This document shows, piece after piece, positions 51,832-60,982 of a stretch of DNA of 64,000 nucleotides (positions are counted from its first letter, which is position 1; each line of letters begins with the position of its first letter). The notes beneath the pieces are model-generated. The model searched no databases. It was not told where the DNA came from and was given only the letters and a program-made list of their open reading frames with translations. The stretch is taken from the NCBI GenBank assembly GCA_965222005.1, contig OZ244935.1:682001-746000 (forward strand). Reading direction: 5' to 3'. This stretch comes from CBDCTM01 sp965222005. Lineage in GTDB: Bacteria; Bacteroidota; Bacteroidia; Chitinophagales; Saprospiraceae. A program made the position numbers and the translations under genes.

Positions 51832-53352
51832 CTACTCAATGCCTACTTTCAACCCCATTTTTACGTCCAACTCATAATAGTCCATTATGCGAACCGATGT
51901 ATGGCCGTTGTGGAATGTAGAGATGCCTGCCTCTAGACGCATCTTGCCAAACTGCTTGAGAAAACCTAAATGCAGAGGACTCAAAGGTATGAATTGAGTG
52001 TGTCGGCTACTTTGGGCAACATTCCCATTGCTATCTACTATGGCCGATTTGAGCAAGTGGGATTTTGTACTAAAAATCGAATCAATCACCTCTTCTTGGT
52101 CATTCAATAAATACAGCTGGAATACCACATCTATGGGCAAGCCATTGTCTGTGATTAATTTTAATTCGGCTTCTCTGATCGACTCAAGATCATCCACCGC
52201 GATATCTGCTATGGAGTGCATTTCAAAATCTTTAGCTGTACCATATATTGGCAGCTCGATCTGAATACCGGTGGCCAATTTGCTGAGATCAGTTACAAAC
52301 CCTAATTCATTTTCATCGGCTGGATTGATAATGGCCTCCAGCTCATAGTGTACCTCTGTGAATCGAGCATTAAATAGAGCATCGATATTTGAATTGGCTT
52401 TGTCAAAGGTGAAGGTGGCGCTTTTTGAGCTACCCGATTCGTGGATGGCCGGATAGGGCAGATCAAAGCCACTAGCCAGCAATTCGCTTTCCAAACTGAG
52501 ACGTTGTCCATCGAGGGTAAGCACATAGAGTGATTTGAGTAAAACCCGCAGAGGTATTCCAAATGAATTCTGTATTTTTAAAGAAAGCGTAGGATTTTCA
52601 AAATACAATTCACCACCTTTCCAGTTGTCATACAGATCAACTTGGGTTGAACCTACTCCCACCTTAAAAGTATCATACCCCCAATAGCCCTCAGCTTTTT
52701 TGATTTGCCAGTTTTTTACTTGGCCAGCAACACGGTTGAGTACTACTCTTTCGCCAGAATTAAGCCGGGCTTCATAAATGATGTTTAACTTGCCATCGGG
52801 TAAAATTATCTTGTAGTCTGCCACGGGAAGATCAGCTGTACTGACTATAAAGGGCGAAGAGCCTTTGTAGGTTAAGTTGGTACTTACACTAAAAGGGACT
52901 CCGTTTTTGAGCATCCCAGGTAGCCTTATGATAAGCTGAACATCTTCATTGAACTGAGATTGAATTTCAAAAACAATGCTTCCGCTTTTCAATGAAATTT
53001 CCCTGGGGCTAATGCCAGCAAAAGCATCGAAAGGAACCCACACATTGGTATCTGAAACTGCAAAAGGAAAATCAGTCGTTTGTTCAACAATGTCTTCCAA
53101 CCCCTGCTCGAAGGAAGCATTTTCATAAAAAAAGGTAAGTTGACCATCCTCCTCCACTTGCAATTGAGACAGACTTTCTGCTTCATTCAGAATTTCATTG
53201 ATATTAATTTGAGAATTGATTAGCGGAATAGCAAAATCGGCAGAATAATCAATATCGTCAATGGACTGGAATTGATCATATTGGCAGCCGGATGCCAGGA
53301 AAATAATAAAGAAAAGCAAACCCGCTGCGGGGCGATTTTTGGAATTTCTCAT
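51832..53352 (-). CDS. Large lipoprotein, companion of the DUF5723 barrel
   Basis: 506 residues with lipoprotein signal (GLLFFIIFLASGC). The mature protein is beta-rich with repeated patterns of IPLINSQININEIL, PFAVSDTNVWVPF, LPVADYKIILPDGKLNI. It has no catalytic motif. Such lipoproteins often sit directly upstream of DUF5723 barrels in Bacteroidota and probably form an outer-membrane or surface pair; the function of the pair is unknown. Confidence 0.72.
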   Translation of the reverse strand: MRNSKNRPAAGLLFFIIFLASGCQYDQFQSIDDIDYSADFAIPLINSQININEILNEAESLSQLQVEEDGQLTFFYENASFEQGLEDIVEQTTDFPFAVSDTNVWVPFDAFAGISPREISLKSGSIVFEIQSQFNEDVQLIIRLPGMLKNGVPFSVSTNLTYKGSSPFIVSTADLPVADYKIILPDGKLNIIYEARLNSGERVVLNRVAGQVKNWQIKKAEGYWGYDTFKVGVGSTQVDLYDNWKGGELYFENPTLSLKIQNSFGIPLRVLLKSLYVLTLDGQRLSLESELLASGFDLPYPAIHESGSSKSATFTFDKANSNIDALFNARFTEVHYELEAIINPADENELGFVTDLSKLATGIQIELPIYGTAKDFEMHSIADIAVDDLESIREAELKLITDNGLPIDVVFQLYLLNDQEEVIDSIFSTKSHLLKSAIVDSNGNVAQSSRHTQFIPLSPLHLGFLKQFGKMRLEAGISTFHNGHTSVRIMDYYELDVKMGLKVGIE

Positions 53353-53481
53353 AGCAATAACTTGAAACGGGTGGTAGATTTTGCGCGGAGTGAGTCAGCA
53401 AATCATCAAACTTGCCTTATTTCCTTTACAATTTCGCAATACCTGTGCCAGGTTAAAGCATGAAATGCTGAAATAAAAAAA

Positions 53482-53515
53482 GCCTCCTATGCCTGGAGGG
53501 TTCGGCTTAGGAGGC
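53482..53515 (-). terminator. Terminator of the kinase/receiver operon
   Basis: GCCTCCTA (53482-53489) and TAGGAGGC (53508-53515) form a perfect 8-bp stem with an 18-nt loop. Read leftwards it is followed by a run of seven T. It ends the leftward transcript of 53658-55759. The rest of the 305-bp gap (53353-53657) shows only AT-rich sequence. Confidence 0.8.
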
Positions 53516-53657
53516 AACATACTATGAGAAAACTACACTGCTGCAAATAACAATAAAAATTTTTATATATTTTTAGTGCTTTATGTAGCGGCGGCATTCA
53601 ATGCGTAAGATGCTGTAAACAAATAGGATACGGATGTGTTATTTTCGCCATATCTTT

Positions 53658-54074
53658 TCAGGAGGTTGTAGTCTTAGGACTCAGATTTGGGCGGAGCTGC
53701 TTGATATATACCTGTTTGGTGAAAGGTTTTTCAAGCATATCCACTATGAGTGGATGACTACTTACCAGGGCCCTCTCCTTTTCGTTAGGCGAATTGCTGG
53801 TTAAAAAAAACAAAGTTTCCGGATAGTCATCGAGAAACTCCTGGATGCAGCGGTTGATAAACTCAAAGCCATTGCAAAACGGCAGCCGGGTAGCTGCTAC
53901 AATGGCTGCAGGAAAATTGGCAGGCGTGCATTTGCGCAAATAATCCAAAGCTTCCAGGGGATTGTTTTCGCATTTGGCGATTAGTGGCAGGTTGTCCAGC
54001 TCAATTACATTTTTTGCAAATTTGTTGAAAGCCACATTTCCATCAACAAATAAAATTGGGTGAAGGTGTCGCAT
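53658..54074 (-). CDS. Receiver-domain protein lacking the phospho-acceptor Asp
   Basis: 138 residues from the ATG at 54074 (MRHLHPILFVDGN). A single receiver fold without output domain. The N-terminal acidic site is VDGN, the Thr/Ser switch is FFLTSNSPNE and the Lys is LEKPFT. At the place of the phospho-acceptor (usually D-x-x-x-P) the sequence is AATRLP, so Ala replaces Asp. The gene lies 59 bp after the histidine kinase, so the pair probably works through binding rather than by phosphotransfer to this protein. Confidence 0.75.
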   Translation of the reverse strand: MRHLHPILFVDGNVAFNKFAKNVIELDNLPLIAKCENNPLEALDYLRKCTPANFPAAIVAATRLPFCNGFEFINRCIQEFLDDYPETLFFLTSNSPNEKERALVSSHPLIVDMLEKPFTKQVYIKQLRPNLSPKTTTS

Positions 54075-54133
54075 AGGAAATGGTATTTTGAATTTGTAAT
54101 TAATTTTAGGAAACCCTCCCCGAGCGGTATCCA

Positions 54134-55294
54134 TTAAGCAAGTGGCCTAAGATAAAGCTTGAAAGTAACTCCTTCGCCCAGCTCGCTATATACATGAATC
54201 CTCCCTCCATAATCGGTCAGCATTTTATGAACCATGCACAGCCCCAGGCCCGTTCCCTCCCGCTCAGGGCACAATCGCTGAAAGGGCTCAAAGAGCAAAT
54301 GCCCAAAGTGCTTCATATCTATGCCAATACCATTGTCGCAAAAGTTGATGAGCAAAAAATCACCCACAACTTCGGTAGCTATACCAATTTCCAATGGCGT
54401 ATCAAGCTTGCGGTATTTTAGCGAATTGCTCAATAAATTGTATAAAATGCTGAACACATACGATTTCGGATATCTGATCGAATCTGCCTGTGTGAAATCT
54501 CGCTCAATGAGCGGTTTGGCCTCTTTGATTTGATAATCCAGATGTCGGCAAACCGAGTCAAAAGTTTTAGATAACGAAACCTCCATTACCTCCTCTTGCT
54601 GGTTTTTATGGCGCAGGTTTACCATCTCTTCCAACCCCTTTAAAATGCTTTCTACCTTATGGGCAGCCGTTTTGATAAAACCCAGTGCTTCGACCTTCTT
54701 CTGTTCATCCTTTAGCCGATTGATTAACTCCACATAGGCCTGGATCACTACCAGTGGACCTTTCAAATCATGCGCAGCTCCCATGACAAAATTGTTGAGG
54801 AAATGATTTTCATGCACCATTTCCTGCAATTTCAAATTGCCGAGCTGTAGGGGGTCAGTTAGCTTGGGAAGCTTGGGTTTATTGGCAAATGGCACCAATT
54901 CTACTTCCGCCAGAGGCTCTTGAATGGCCGGCCAGGTCAAGCGGCTGATCCGCAAATCGAGCAGCGCAGTGGGGTCATCCTCGCTATATGCTATATTTCG
55001 GATGAGCAAAGGGATTTCCGACTTTTGGAGACTAGCCAATCCATCAAGCAGTATATCAGCAAGGGGCCCGGGAGCTATTTCTTTTAGCTTGGCGGAGCTG
55101 CCAATATTCAGCACTTCGCGGGCCGCAGCTCCTGCATACAGTATTCGTTCACTGGCCGATATGATCAGCGTATAAGTAGCATATTTGTTGGTGAGGTAGC
55201 CGGATAACTTTTTCAACTCGTCAAAATCCAGCTTTTCCAGGTAAGTGGGAATGGCAGGGTCAGTGCTTTGGGCTTTTAGTATGATTTTTTCCAT
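54134..55294 (-). CDS. Sensor histidine kinase with PAS-like N-terminus
   Basis: 386 residues, cytosolic. Residues 1-135 look like a PAS sensor domain (ATYTLIISASERILYAGA). HisKA: FVMGAAHDLKGPLVV with the phospho-His at about 175. Catalytic domain: N box LYNLLSNSLKY, G1 CDNGIGID, F box LFEPFQR, G2 GTGLGLCMVHKML. All motifs needed for kinase activity are present. It is the middle gene of the run 55759-53658. Confidence 0.9.
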   Translation of the reverse strand: MEKIILKAQSTDPAIPTYLEKLDFDELKKLSGYLTNKYATYTLIISASERILYAGAAAREVLNIGSSAKLKEIAPGPLADILLDGLASLQKSEIPLLIRNIAYSEDDPTALLDLRISRLTWPAIQEPLAEVELVPFANKPKLPKLTDPLQLGNLKLQEMVHENHFLNNFVMGAAHDLKGPLVVIQAYVELINRLKDEQKKVEALGFIKTAAHKVESILKGLEEMVNLRHKNQQEEVMEVSLSKTFDSVCRHLDYQIKEAKPLIERDFTQADSIRYPKSYVFSILYNLLSNSLKYRKLDTPLEIGIATEVVGDFLLINFCDNGIGIDMKHFGHLLFEPFQRLCPEREGTGLGLCMVHKMLTDYGGRIHVYSELGEGVTFKLYLRPLA

Positions 55295-55369
55295 TTAATG
55301 TATGATCCAAAAAATTAGGAGTGAATAGTTGATACGAACTGATTGTTAAAAACACACCTTTGTCAGTCT

Positions 55370-55759
55370 TCAGCAATGCGCTTTCTGAGCCGATAGCAGG
55401 CCCTGCAATCGATCTTCCGAATAATCTAAAAAGCGATTATCCGTAAGCAGCCCCAGCATAGTGCTTGCATTTTCCTTAATCAGGCGCGTCCTTAGAAAGA
55501 GCAATAATTTGAGCGAATGACTACTGCGCGTCATCTGTTCCAGCAGGCTTTCAAAGTTGCTCATCAATTGGTTGGAACCAACCGCAAAAGCAGCGGATTG
55601 GCTATTCTCAACGACCGGGCTGCTGATAGCGGTGTACTGCTTGAAAAGCCGTGCATTCTCATACTCAAGGTATTGAATACGGGAATCAATGATCGCATAC
55701 ACATTGTCAAGCAGGGTGTTGTCGTACCCCGAGGGTACCTGTTTTGTAAAGTGTTTCAT
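55370..55759 (-). CDS. Helical protein of unknown function, first gene of the kinase run
   Basis: 129 residues, start MKHFTKQVPSGYDN. Nearly all helical with amphipathic stretches (NVYAIIDSRIQYLEYENARL; HSLKLLLFLRTRLIKENAST). No signal, membrane helix or known motif. It lies 75 bp before the histidine kinase on the same strand, so it may feed that sensor. Not recognised. Confidence 0.6.
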   Translation of the reverse strand: MKHFTKQVPSGYDNTLLDNVYAIIDSRIQYLEYENARLFKQYTAISSPVVENSQSAAFAVGSNQLMSNFESLLEQMTRSSHSLKLLLFLRTRLIKENASTMLGLLTDNRFLDYSEDRLQGLLSAQKAHC

Positions 55760-56338
55760 AATGTACGGATATTCTCTAGTAATAATTTAATTTTCCTCAG
55801 AGGCGTGATGAGTGCTTCAAAATAATAGCAGTAACCTACTTTGTGGCCAAGCTAATTGTTCACCTTACCTCACAACAGCCGTGTAGCTTTACTCTGTTTT
55901 TTTTTTGAAACCGAAAAGGAGAGAAAAATAGGGCTCAAATAATAGCCCTGATCGCAGAAAACAGTATCATTGAAGTATATTAATGATATAAAGCAAAAAT
56001 ATAATATTAAATTTTATTTTGCAACTAATCTTTGCATTAAAATATAAATTATTATTATTTATATGTGAAAAAATTGAAAATTCCTCCGCTTTCTCCTAAA
56101 AAGCGCTTTCTCGCAGCTCCAAATTGTACATTTGCAGGCGTAATTTTTCGCATTTTTTTTTGCCTCCCGGAAAGGCCATCGGCTCTAAACTGGATCAACC
56201 TTTGTGAACCGATAAATATCCGATAGCTCGCCAATGATATAAGCCAGACAGGGTGTTTGACTTTTAATCTAGCCAATTGATGAGATAGTATATTTTTTTC
56301 TATATTGCATGACTTGAAATCTCCAAACCCCGTCAAAT
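55760..56338. other. 579-bp AT-rich gene-free gap between divergent genes
   Basis: Region between the divergent starts at 55759 and 56339. Strongly AT-rich around 55970-56070 with mixed A- and T-tracts. No open frame with credible sequence, no strong dyad and no clear TAnnTTTG box was found, although promoters for both flanking genes must lie here. Confidence 0.5.
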
Positions 56339-58204
56339 ATGAGCAAGCTAAAGGTCAAAGCTGGCAAAGGTGAACTGGTTCTCAAAAAAAGCCGCCGCCT
56401 GGTTGGACTGAAAACCAAAAACATCAAAAACCTGGAGCGTACCAAATACGTTAAAGAAAAAATTTACCAGAGCCTGGGGGGCTTCGAAATCGTCACACTC
56501 AATCGACAGCGTAGCTCCCTTGATGACAAGCTGGATGAGGTGCGTAGTAAAAAAAACATCGAAGTCGGCACCCACGTTTACCATACCGAAGGCAGCAACC
56601 GTCCGCTCGTACCTACCGGTGAGATTTATATCATCTTTGAAGATGGCACCAATAAAGAAGAGCAAAAACTGGCTTTGGATGAATTTAAGCTTGAGCTGGT
56701 TGAACGGCGCAGCAAGAATCGCCTGATTGCCAGGGTCTCCAAAAAATCTCCCAATCCCATAAAGGCAGCTCATCTGATGCAGCAGTCTTCTTTGATCAAA
56801 TTGGCTGAGCCCGACCTCGACTCCTTCGTCGATGAGTACGATTTCATGCCATCAGACACCTTGCTACAGCACCAATGGCACTTCAAGAATACAGGCAAAG
56901 TGGTGGACGCCAATCGCCGCCTCAAAGAAGGCGCCGATGCCAGGGTACTCGCAGCCTGGAAAAGACTGGGAAGCCTGGGTTCCAAACGCATTACTATTGC
57001 CGTGATCGATAATGGTTTCGACCTCGCACATCCCGATCTTAAAGATAAAATACATAAACCCTTTGATCTGTGGACTCATTCTCCCCAAGTGGAGAATGGC
57101 GACCCCCGCTTTACGCACGGCACCCCCTGTGCCAGTATAGCGCTCTCAGCTTCCAATGGCTCCGGCATAGTTGGCGCTGCGCCAAATGCCAAATTCATGC
57201 CTGTCAGCGGTACCTCCTTCAGCCTACGGGCCACTGAAGAGATGTTTGACTATTGTATCAATAATAAGGCGGATGTGATCAGCTGCAGCTGGGGTAGTAC
57301 CGACCCGGCCTTCAATCTCAACCCAATGAAGGAAGAAGCTATCGCACGGGCCTCCCGCGAGGGGCGAGGAGGAAAAGGTTGTGTGATTGTATATGCGGTA
57401 GGCAATGAAGATCTGGATTTTGTTAGCTTCTACTCGGCTCATCCCGATGTGATCGCTGTGGCGGCCTGCACCAGTCAGGATCAACATGCCACCTATTCCA
57501 ATCGGGGCCGCGAAGTCAGTATTTGTGCCCCTTCCAATGGCGACTGGCCGGTGATTGCCGCCCGCGCATGGTGGGATGAGGGCGTTAGCTGGGAGAATGG
57601 CGAGCGCCGCTTCTGGCGCGATGGCATTTCCCGGGGCGATCACTACAAGCACTTTGGTGGCACCAGTGCGGCCTGTCCCCTGGTGGCCGGTATTTGTGCC
57701 CTTATTTTATCTGTCAACCCTAAATTGACAGCCAGAGAAGTGAAGGAAATTTTGCAAAATACAGCGGATAAAATAGGCCACCCTTCTGAATACGTCAATG
57801 GCCATTCTGTCAAATATGGTCACGGCCGGGTGAATGCCGACAAGGCAATAGCAGAGGCAATCCGCCGCAGAGACGGCATCACCGCTCCGCCGGAAGATGT
57901 AAAGGACTCGATAAGCGCGGGGCGCGGGATTTTCAGATTCAATGTAGCAAAGCAGCAGGCAAAAGGCTATGGAGTGCAGATCGGAGCCTTTGCCGAGTAT
58001 GGCAATGTACTGATTCAGGCAGAAAAGCTACAGCGACTGTTCACCGAACCGATTATTGTGAGCATCAATGAGCTAAATGGCCGTACCGTTTACAAAATTG
58101 TAGTAGGTGCTTTTAGCACTAAAAATAATGCAAAAAAGCTGCATAGTCGAATGAAAGCCAAAGGGATAGACGGCTTTTTGCGTAATCTGAAAGATTTGAA
58201 ATAG
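56339..58204 (+). CDS. Subtilisin-like serine protease (S8) fused to a SPOR domain, no signal peptide
   Basis: 621 residues. It starts MSKLKVKAGKGELVLKKS with no hydrophobic signal. Residues 90-165 resemble a propeptide/inhibitor-like fold. The catalytic domain shows Asp224 (AVIDNGFDLAHPDL), His260 (FTHGTPCAS), the oxyanion Asn356 (VGNED) and Ser443 (GGTSAACPLVAG). After a linker, a SPOR domain (about 550-618: YGVQIGAFAEYGNVLIQAEK, YKIVVGAFSTKNNAKKLHSR) should bind denuded septal peptidoglycan. A SPOR domain without a signal peptide is odd; export by another route or cytosolic use are the options. Confidence 0.88.
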   Translation: MSKLKVKAGKGELVLKKSRRLVGLKTKNIKNLERTKYVKEKIYQSLGGFEIVTLNRQRSSLDDKLDEVRSKKNIEVGTHVYHTEGSNRPLVPTGEIYIIFEDGTNKEEQKLALDEFKLELVERRSKNRLIARVSKKSPNPIKAAHLMQQSSLIKLAEPDLDSFVDEYDFMPSDTLLQHQWHFKNTGKVVDANRRLKEGADARVLAAWKRLGSLGSKRITIAVIDNGFDLAHPDLKDKIHKPFDLWTHSPQVENGDPRFTHGTPCASIALSASNGSGIVGAAPNAKFMPVSGTSFSLRATEEMFDYCINNKADVISCSWGSTDPAFNLNPMKEEAIARASREGRGGKGCVIVYAVGNEDLDFVSFYSAHPDVIAVAACTSQDQHATYSNRGREVSICAPSNGDWPVIAARAWWDEGVSWENGERRFWRDGISRGDHYKHFGGTSAACPLVAGICALILSVNPKLTAREVKEILQNTADKIGHPSEYVNGHSVKYGHGRVNADKAIAEAIRRRDGITAPPEDVKDSISAGRGIFRFNVAKQQAKGYGVQIGAFAEYGNVLIQAEKLQRLFTEPIIVSINELNGRTVYKIVVGAFSTKNNAKKLHSRMKAKGIDGFLRNLKDLK

Positions 58205-58449
58205 AAGGCCGTCAAACCGGCTTTGGCCGTAAAGTCACCCAAACAAATGATACACATGCTTTTTATAGCTCAGGCGCCTGGTGAGTATTAGCGAATCCCA
58301 ATCGCTTGTGCTATATACCGCGAAAGGATTGAGCGTGATTTATTTATACGCGATGGTGAATTTATTTCCTTCAGCATCGGCATATCACTCTCGAACCTCC
58401 AACGGCATAAATGTATTTTATTTGTCATTAACCCTTAAAATACGCTACC

Positions 58450-59034
58450 ATGAAAGCATTGAAGTACCTGGTGGGTGTAGTATTCCTACTCCTTATCGGC
58501 TTTCTCCTCCTTGGGCTATTCAGCCCTTCCATCCAATATTCCAACGGAATAGAAGTCAGCAAAGGTGCCGATGAGGCATTTGCTGTGATGATGGACGAAA
58601 CAAAAATGGACAAATGGTTGCCGGGATACAAAGGCTCCAAACTCATAAAAGGGCAGCCCAATGAGCCGGAGACCCAGTATGAAATCACGATGGAACACGA
58701 TGGCGAGATCATGAATATGTTGGAAACGGTGAAAGCTTATGAGCCGGGGAAGCGCTACGCCTTTCACCTCAGCAATGATGTGTTGGAAAGTGATATGGAT
58801 ATACTCTTTACTCCAAAGGGCGAGAAAAAAGCAGTCCTCAATTCATCCACTCAACTTCGCGGCAACAATCTGATTTATCGCGCACTATTTGTCTTGATGA
58901 AAAAGAGTATGTCCAGGCAGGACGCTGACAATATGGCCCGCCTCAAATCAGTCATCGAATCAAACACCACCGACTATTTTGCACAGCCTGCTGCCGACCC
59001 ACTGGTGGGTGATGATGTGCCGGAGACGCAGTAA
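58450..59034 (+). CDS. SRPBCC (START-like) fold protein with membrane anchor
   Basis: 194 residues. An N-terminal membrane helix (LKYLVGVVFLLLIGFLLLGL) is followed by an SRPBCC/START-type ligand-binding domain: IEVSKGADEAFAVMMDETKM, WLPGYKGSKLIKGQ, MEHDGEIMNMLETVKAYEPG, then SSTQLRGNNLIYRALFVLM. These domains enclose hydrophobic ligands; the ligand is not known. Convergent with the rhomboid gene (42-bp gap). The gap 58205-58449 shows nothing I can call. Confidence 0.72.
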   Translation: MKALKYLVGVVFLLLIGFLLLGLFSPSIQYSNGIEVSKGADEAFAVMMDETKMDKWLPGYKGSKLIKGQPNEPETQYEITMEHDGEIMNMLETVKAYEPGKRYAFHLSNDVLESDMDILFTPKGEKKAVLNSSTQLRGNNLIYRALFVLMKKSMSRQDADNMARLKSVIESNTTDYFAQPAADPLVGDDVPETQ

Positions 59035-59076
59035 ATGTAGGCTGTCTGTGGTTTGTAATTTGCCTGGGAGCCGCAC

Positions 59077-59799
59077 TCAATCCTGTTCCCAGGTATTAGT
59101 GGAAGTCCAGCCGGAAGGGTCCTCTGCTTCCCGCTTGCGCTCATTGATGGTTTTTTCAAACACATCGCGGGGCAAAAAATAGGGCCGATCCCCTTCTTCC
59201 TCTTCCGTCTCCCAGCTGGGCAGGTATTTTTCCTCATCAGCCTCTATTTCTTCTTTGTAAAAATAGGCGGTAAATAAGCCCACAAGCAAACCAATTAAAT
59301 GGCTTTCCCACGAAATACCTTCTTGCTCAGGTAGGATACCAACAAACATGCCGCTATAGAAAAACAGCACAATGAGCGCCAGTACGATGGATTTTCCGCT
59401 CCGTCGAAATATCCCGTTGCCCAGCAAAAAGGCTACCAGGCCATACACGATGCCGCTGGCACCAATGTGAAATACAGACCTTGCCATCAACCAAACTACC
59501 AGGCCGGTTATCAAAAAAATCATGACAAACGATCGGTTGGCGACTCTTGGGTAAAAGTATCTGATGATGCTCCACAGCACTAGCAACGGGACACTATTTG
59601 AAAGTAAGTGAGCAATATCACCGTGGATAAAGGGAGCCGTCAAAACGCCCTTCAAACCAAACCACCTGCGGGGGTAAATGCCCAAATATCCCAGCTCCAG
59701 ACCATAGATCAGCTGAAACAGATGAATAAGCCACAGGGCACCGATAAAGTATAAAGGGAGCCGTAGGCTGGCATAAAAACCGGAAGATTGGTCAGCCAT
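59077..59799 (-). CDS. Rhomboid-family intramembrane serine protease
   Basis: 240 residues, about six membrane helices. Family marks: APFIHGDIAHLLSNSVPLLV, catalytic Ser in HIGASGIVYGLVAF and catalytic His in ESHLIGLLVGLFTAYFY. It cleaves single-pass proteins inside the membrane. A charged C-terminal tail (residues about 190-240) with many Glu is longer than usual. It follows pfkA by 31 bp on the same strand. Confidence 0.9.
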   Translation of the reverse strand: MADQSSGFYASLRLPLYFIGALWLIHLFQLIYGLELGYLGIYPRRWFGLKGVLTAPFIHGDIAHLLSNSVPLLVLWSIIRYFYPRVANRSFVMIFLITGLVVWLMARSVFHIGASGIVYGLVAFLLGNGIFRRSGKSIVLALIVLFFYSGMFVGILPEQEGISWESHLIGLLVGLFTAYFYKEEIEADEEKYLPSWETEEEEGDRPYFLPRDVFEKTINERKREAEDPSGWTSTNTWEQD

Positions 59800-59830
59800 A
59801 TTGGTGGTTTTGTACTTCCCAAGGGAATTG

Positions 59831-60799
59831 CTATCCGAGAATGTTTACCATTTCAACCAATAACGGATTGATTTGTTGATGGTGTTTGATAGCCTGGTCA
59901 AAGGGAGTGAATACAATTTCTTTATCCACTTGCCCTACCATCACACCGCTACGGCCGTTTAGCAAGGCACGTACTGCCTCCATCCCCAATCGGCTGGCCA
60001 GCACCCGCTCCATACAAGTAGGGCGGCCACCCCGCTGCACATGCCCCAGGATGGTGACGCGAATGTCATAATGATGGAATCGCTCCTTCACACGTTCGGC
60101 TATTTTAAACGCCCCACCTGCATCATCCCCTTCAGCAACGATCACAATGGTAGCGCTTTTTTTACTCTCATAATTATCCTTTAAGCGCCCTATCAAATGG
60201 TCAATATCCGTTGGAAATTCGGGGATCAAGACCGCTTCGGCACCTGTGGCGATAGCAGAGCGCAAGGCTATGAAGCCTGCATCGCGACCCATCACCTCTA
60301 TAAAGAACAGGCGGTCATGCGCATTGGCAGTGTCCTTGATGTTGTCGATGGCAGCCATGGCTGTATTGGTAGCTGTATCATAACCGATGGTAAAATCAGT
60401 GCCGTACAAATCATTGTCAATCGTACCGGGAACACCTACAAAGGAGATATTATATTCCTCCATGAAAACTTTGGCTCCGGTGAAGGTGCCATCACCACCG
60501 ATGGCCACTACTCCGTCAATGCCTGCCTGCTGTAGTTGCTCAAAGGCCCGGGCCCGCCCTTCCGGCTTGCGAAAATCATCACTACGCGCCGAATGCAAAA
60601 TGGTGCCGCCCAATTGCAGGATATTGCTCACCGAATGGGAATCCATCTCCACGATGTCTCCTTCGAGCATGCCCTGGTAGCCTCGCCGGATACCGGCTAC
60701 TTTCAGCCCTTCATACAGCGCGGTACGTACTACCGCACGGATACAGGCATTCATTCCGGGAGCATCACCACCAGAGGTGAAAACTGCAATTTTTTTCAT
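59831..60799 (-). CDS. pfkA: ATP-dependent 6-phosphofructokinase
   Basis: 322 residues. It phosphorylates fructose-6-phosphate in glycolysis. Visible motifs: VFTSGGDAPGMNACIRAVVR, GGTILHSARSDDFRKPEGR, the ATP site GGDGTFTGA, catalytic GVPGTIDNDLYGTD, and MGRDAGFIALRSAIATGAE. Length and layout match bacterial PfkA. Carbon-storage genes in the same window (glgA, glgC) are unlinked. Confidence 0.96.
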   Translation of the reverse strand: MKKIAVFTSGGDAPGMNACIRAVVRTALYEGLKVAGIRRGYQGMLEGDIVEMDSHSVSNILQLGGTILHSARSDDFRKPEGRARAFEQLQQAGIDGVVAIGGDGTFTGAKVFMEEYNISFVGVPGTIDNDLYGTDFTIGYDTATNTAMAAIDNIKDTANAHDRLFFIEVMGRDAGFIALRSAIATGAEAVLIPEFPTDIDHLIGRLKDNYESKKSATIVIVAEGDDAGGAFKIAERVKERFHHYDIRVTILGHVQRGGRPTCMERVLASRLGMEAVRALLNGRSGVMVGQVDKEIVFTPFDQAIKHHQQINPLLVEMVNILG

Positions 60800-60852
60800 G
60801 CTGTTGGAAAGTTTTTAGATCATGCTTAAAAATCGTTTTTTATCGCGAAAAA

Positions 60853-60910
60853 TATACTTCAATCCGCCAAGTTTTGTGTGTAGGCACAAGACTTGGCAAA
60901 ACGGAGTATA
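60853..60910. repeat. 58-bp palindromic dispersed repeat, copy 2
   Basis: Same orientation and 52 of 58 positions identical to 31083-31140. It lies between pfkA (start 60799) and the leftward gene ending at 60983. The stem is better kept here: GCCAAGTTTTGTG pairs with CACAAGACTTGGC at 12 of 13 positions, and TATACT/AGTATA closes the outer end. Confidence 0.8.
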
Positions 60911-60982
60911 GCTGACGTTTAGGTTCGAAAATATGCTTTTGCTACCCAAAGAATGAAATGTAAACATACCTAAACGGCAGCG

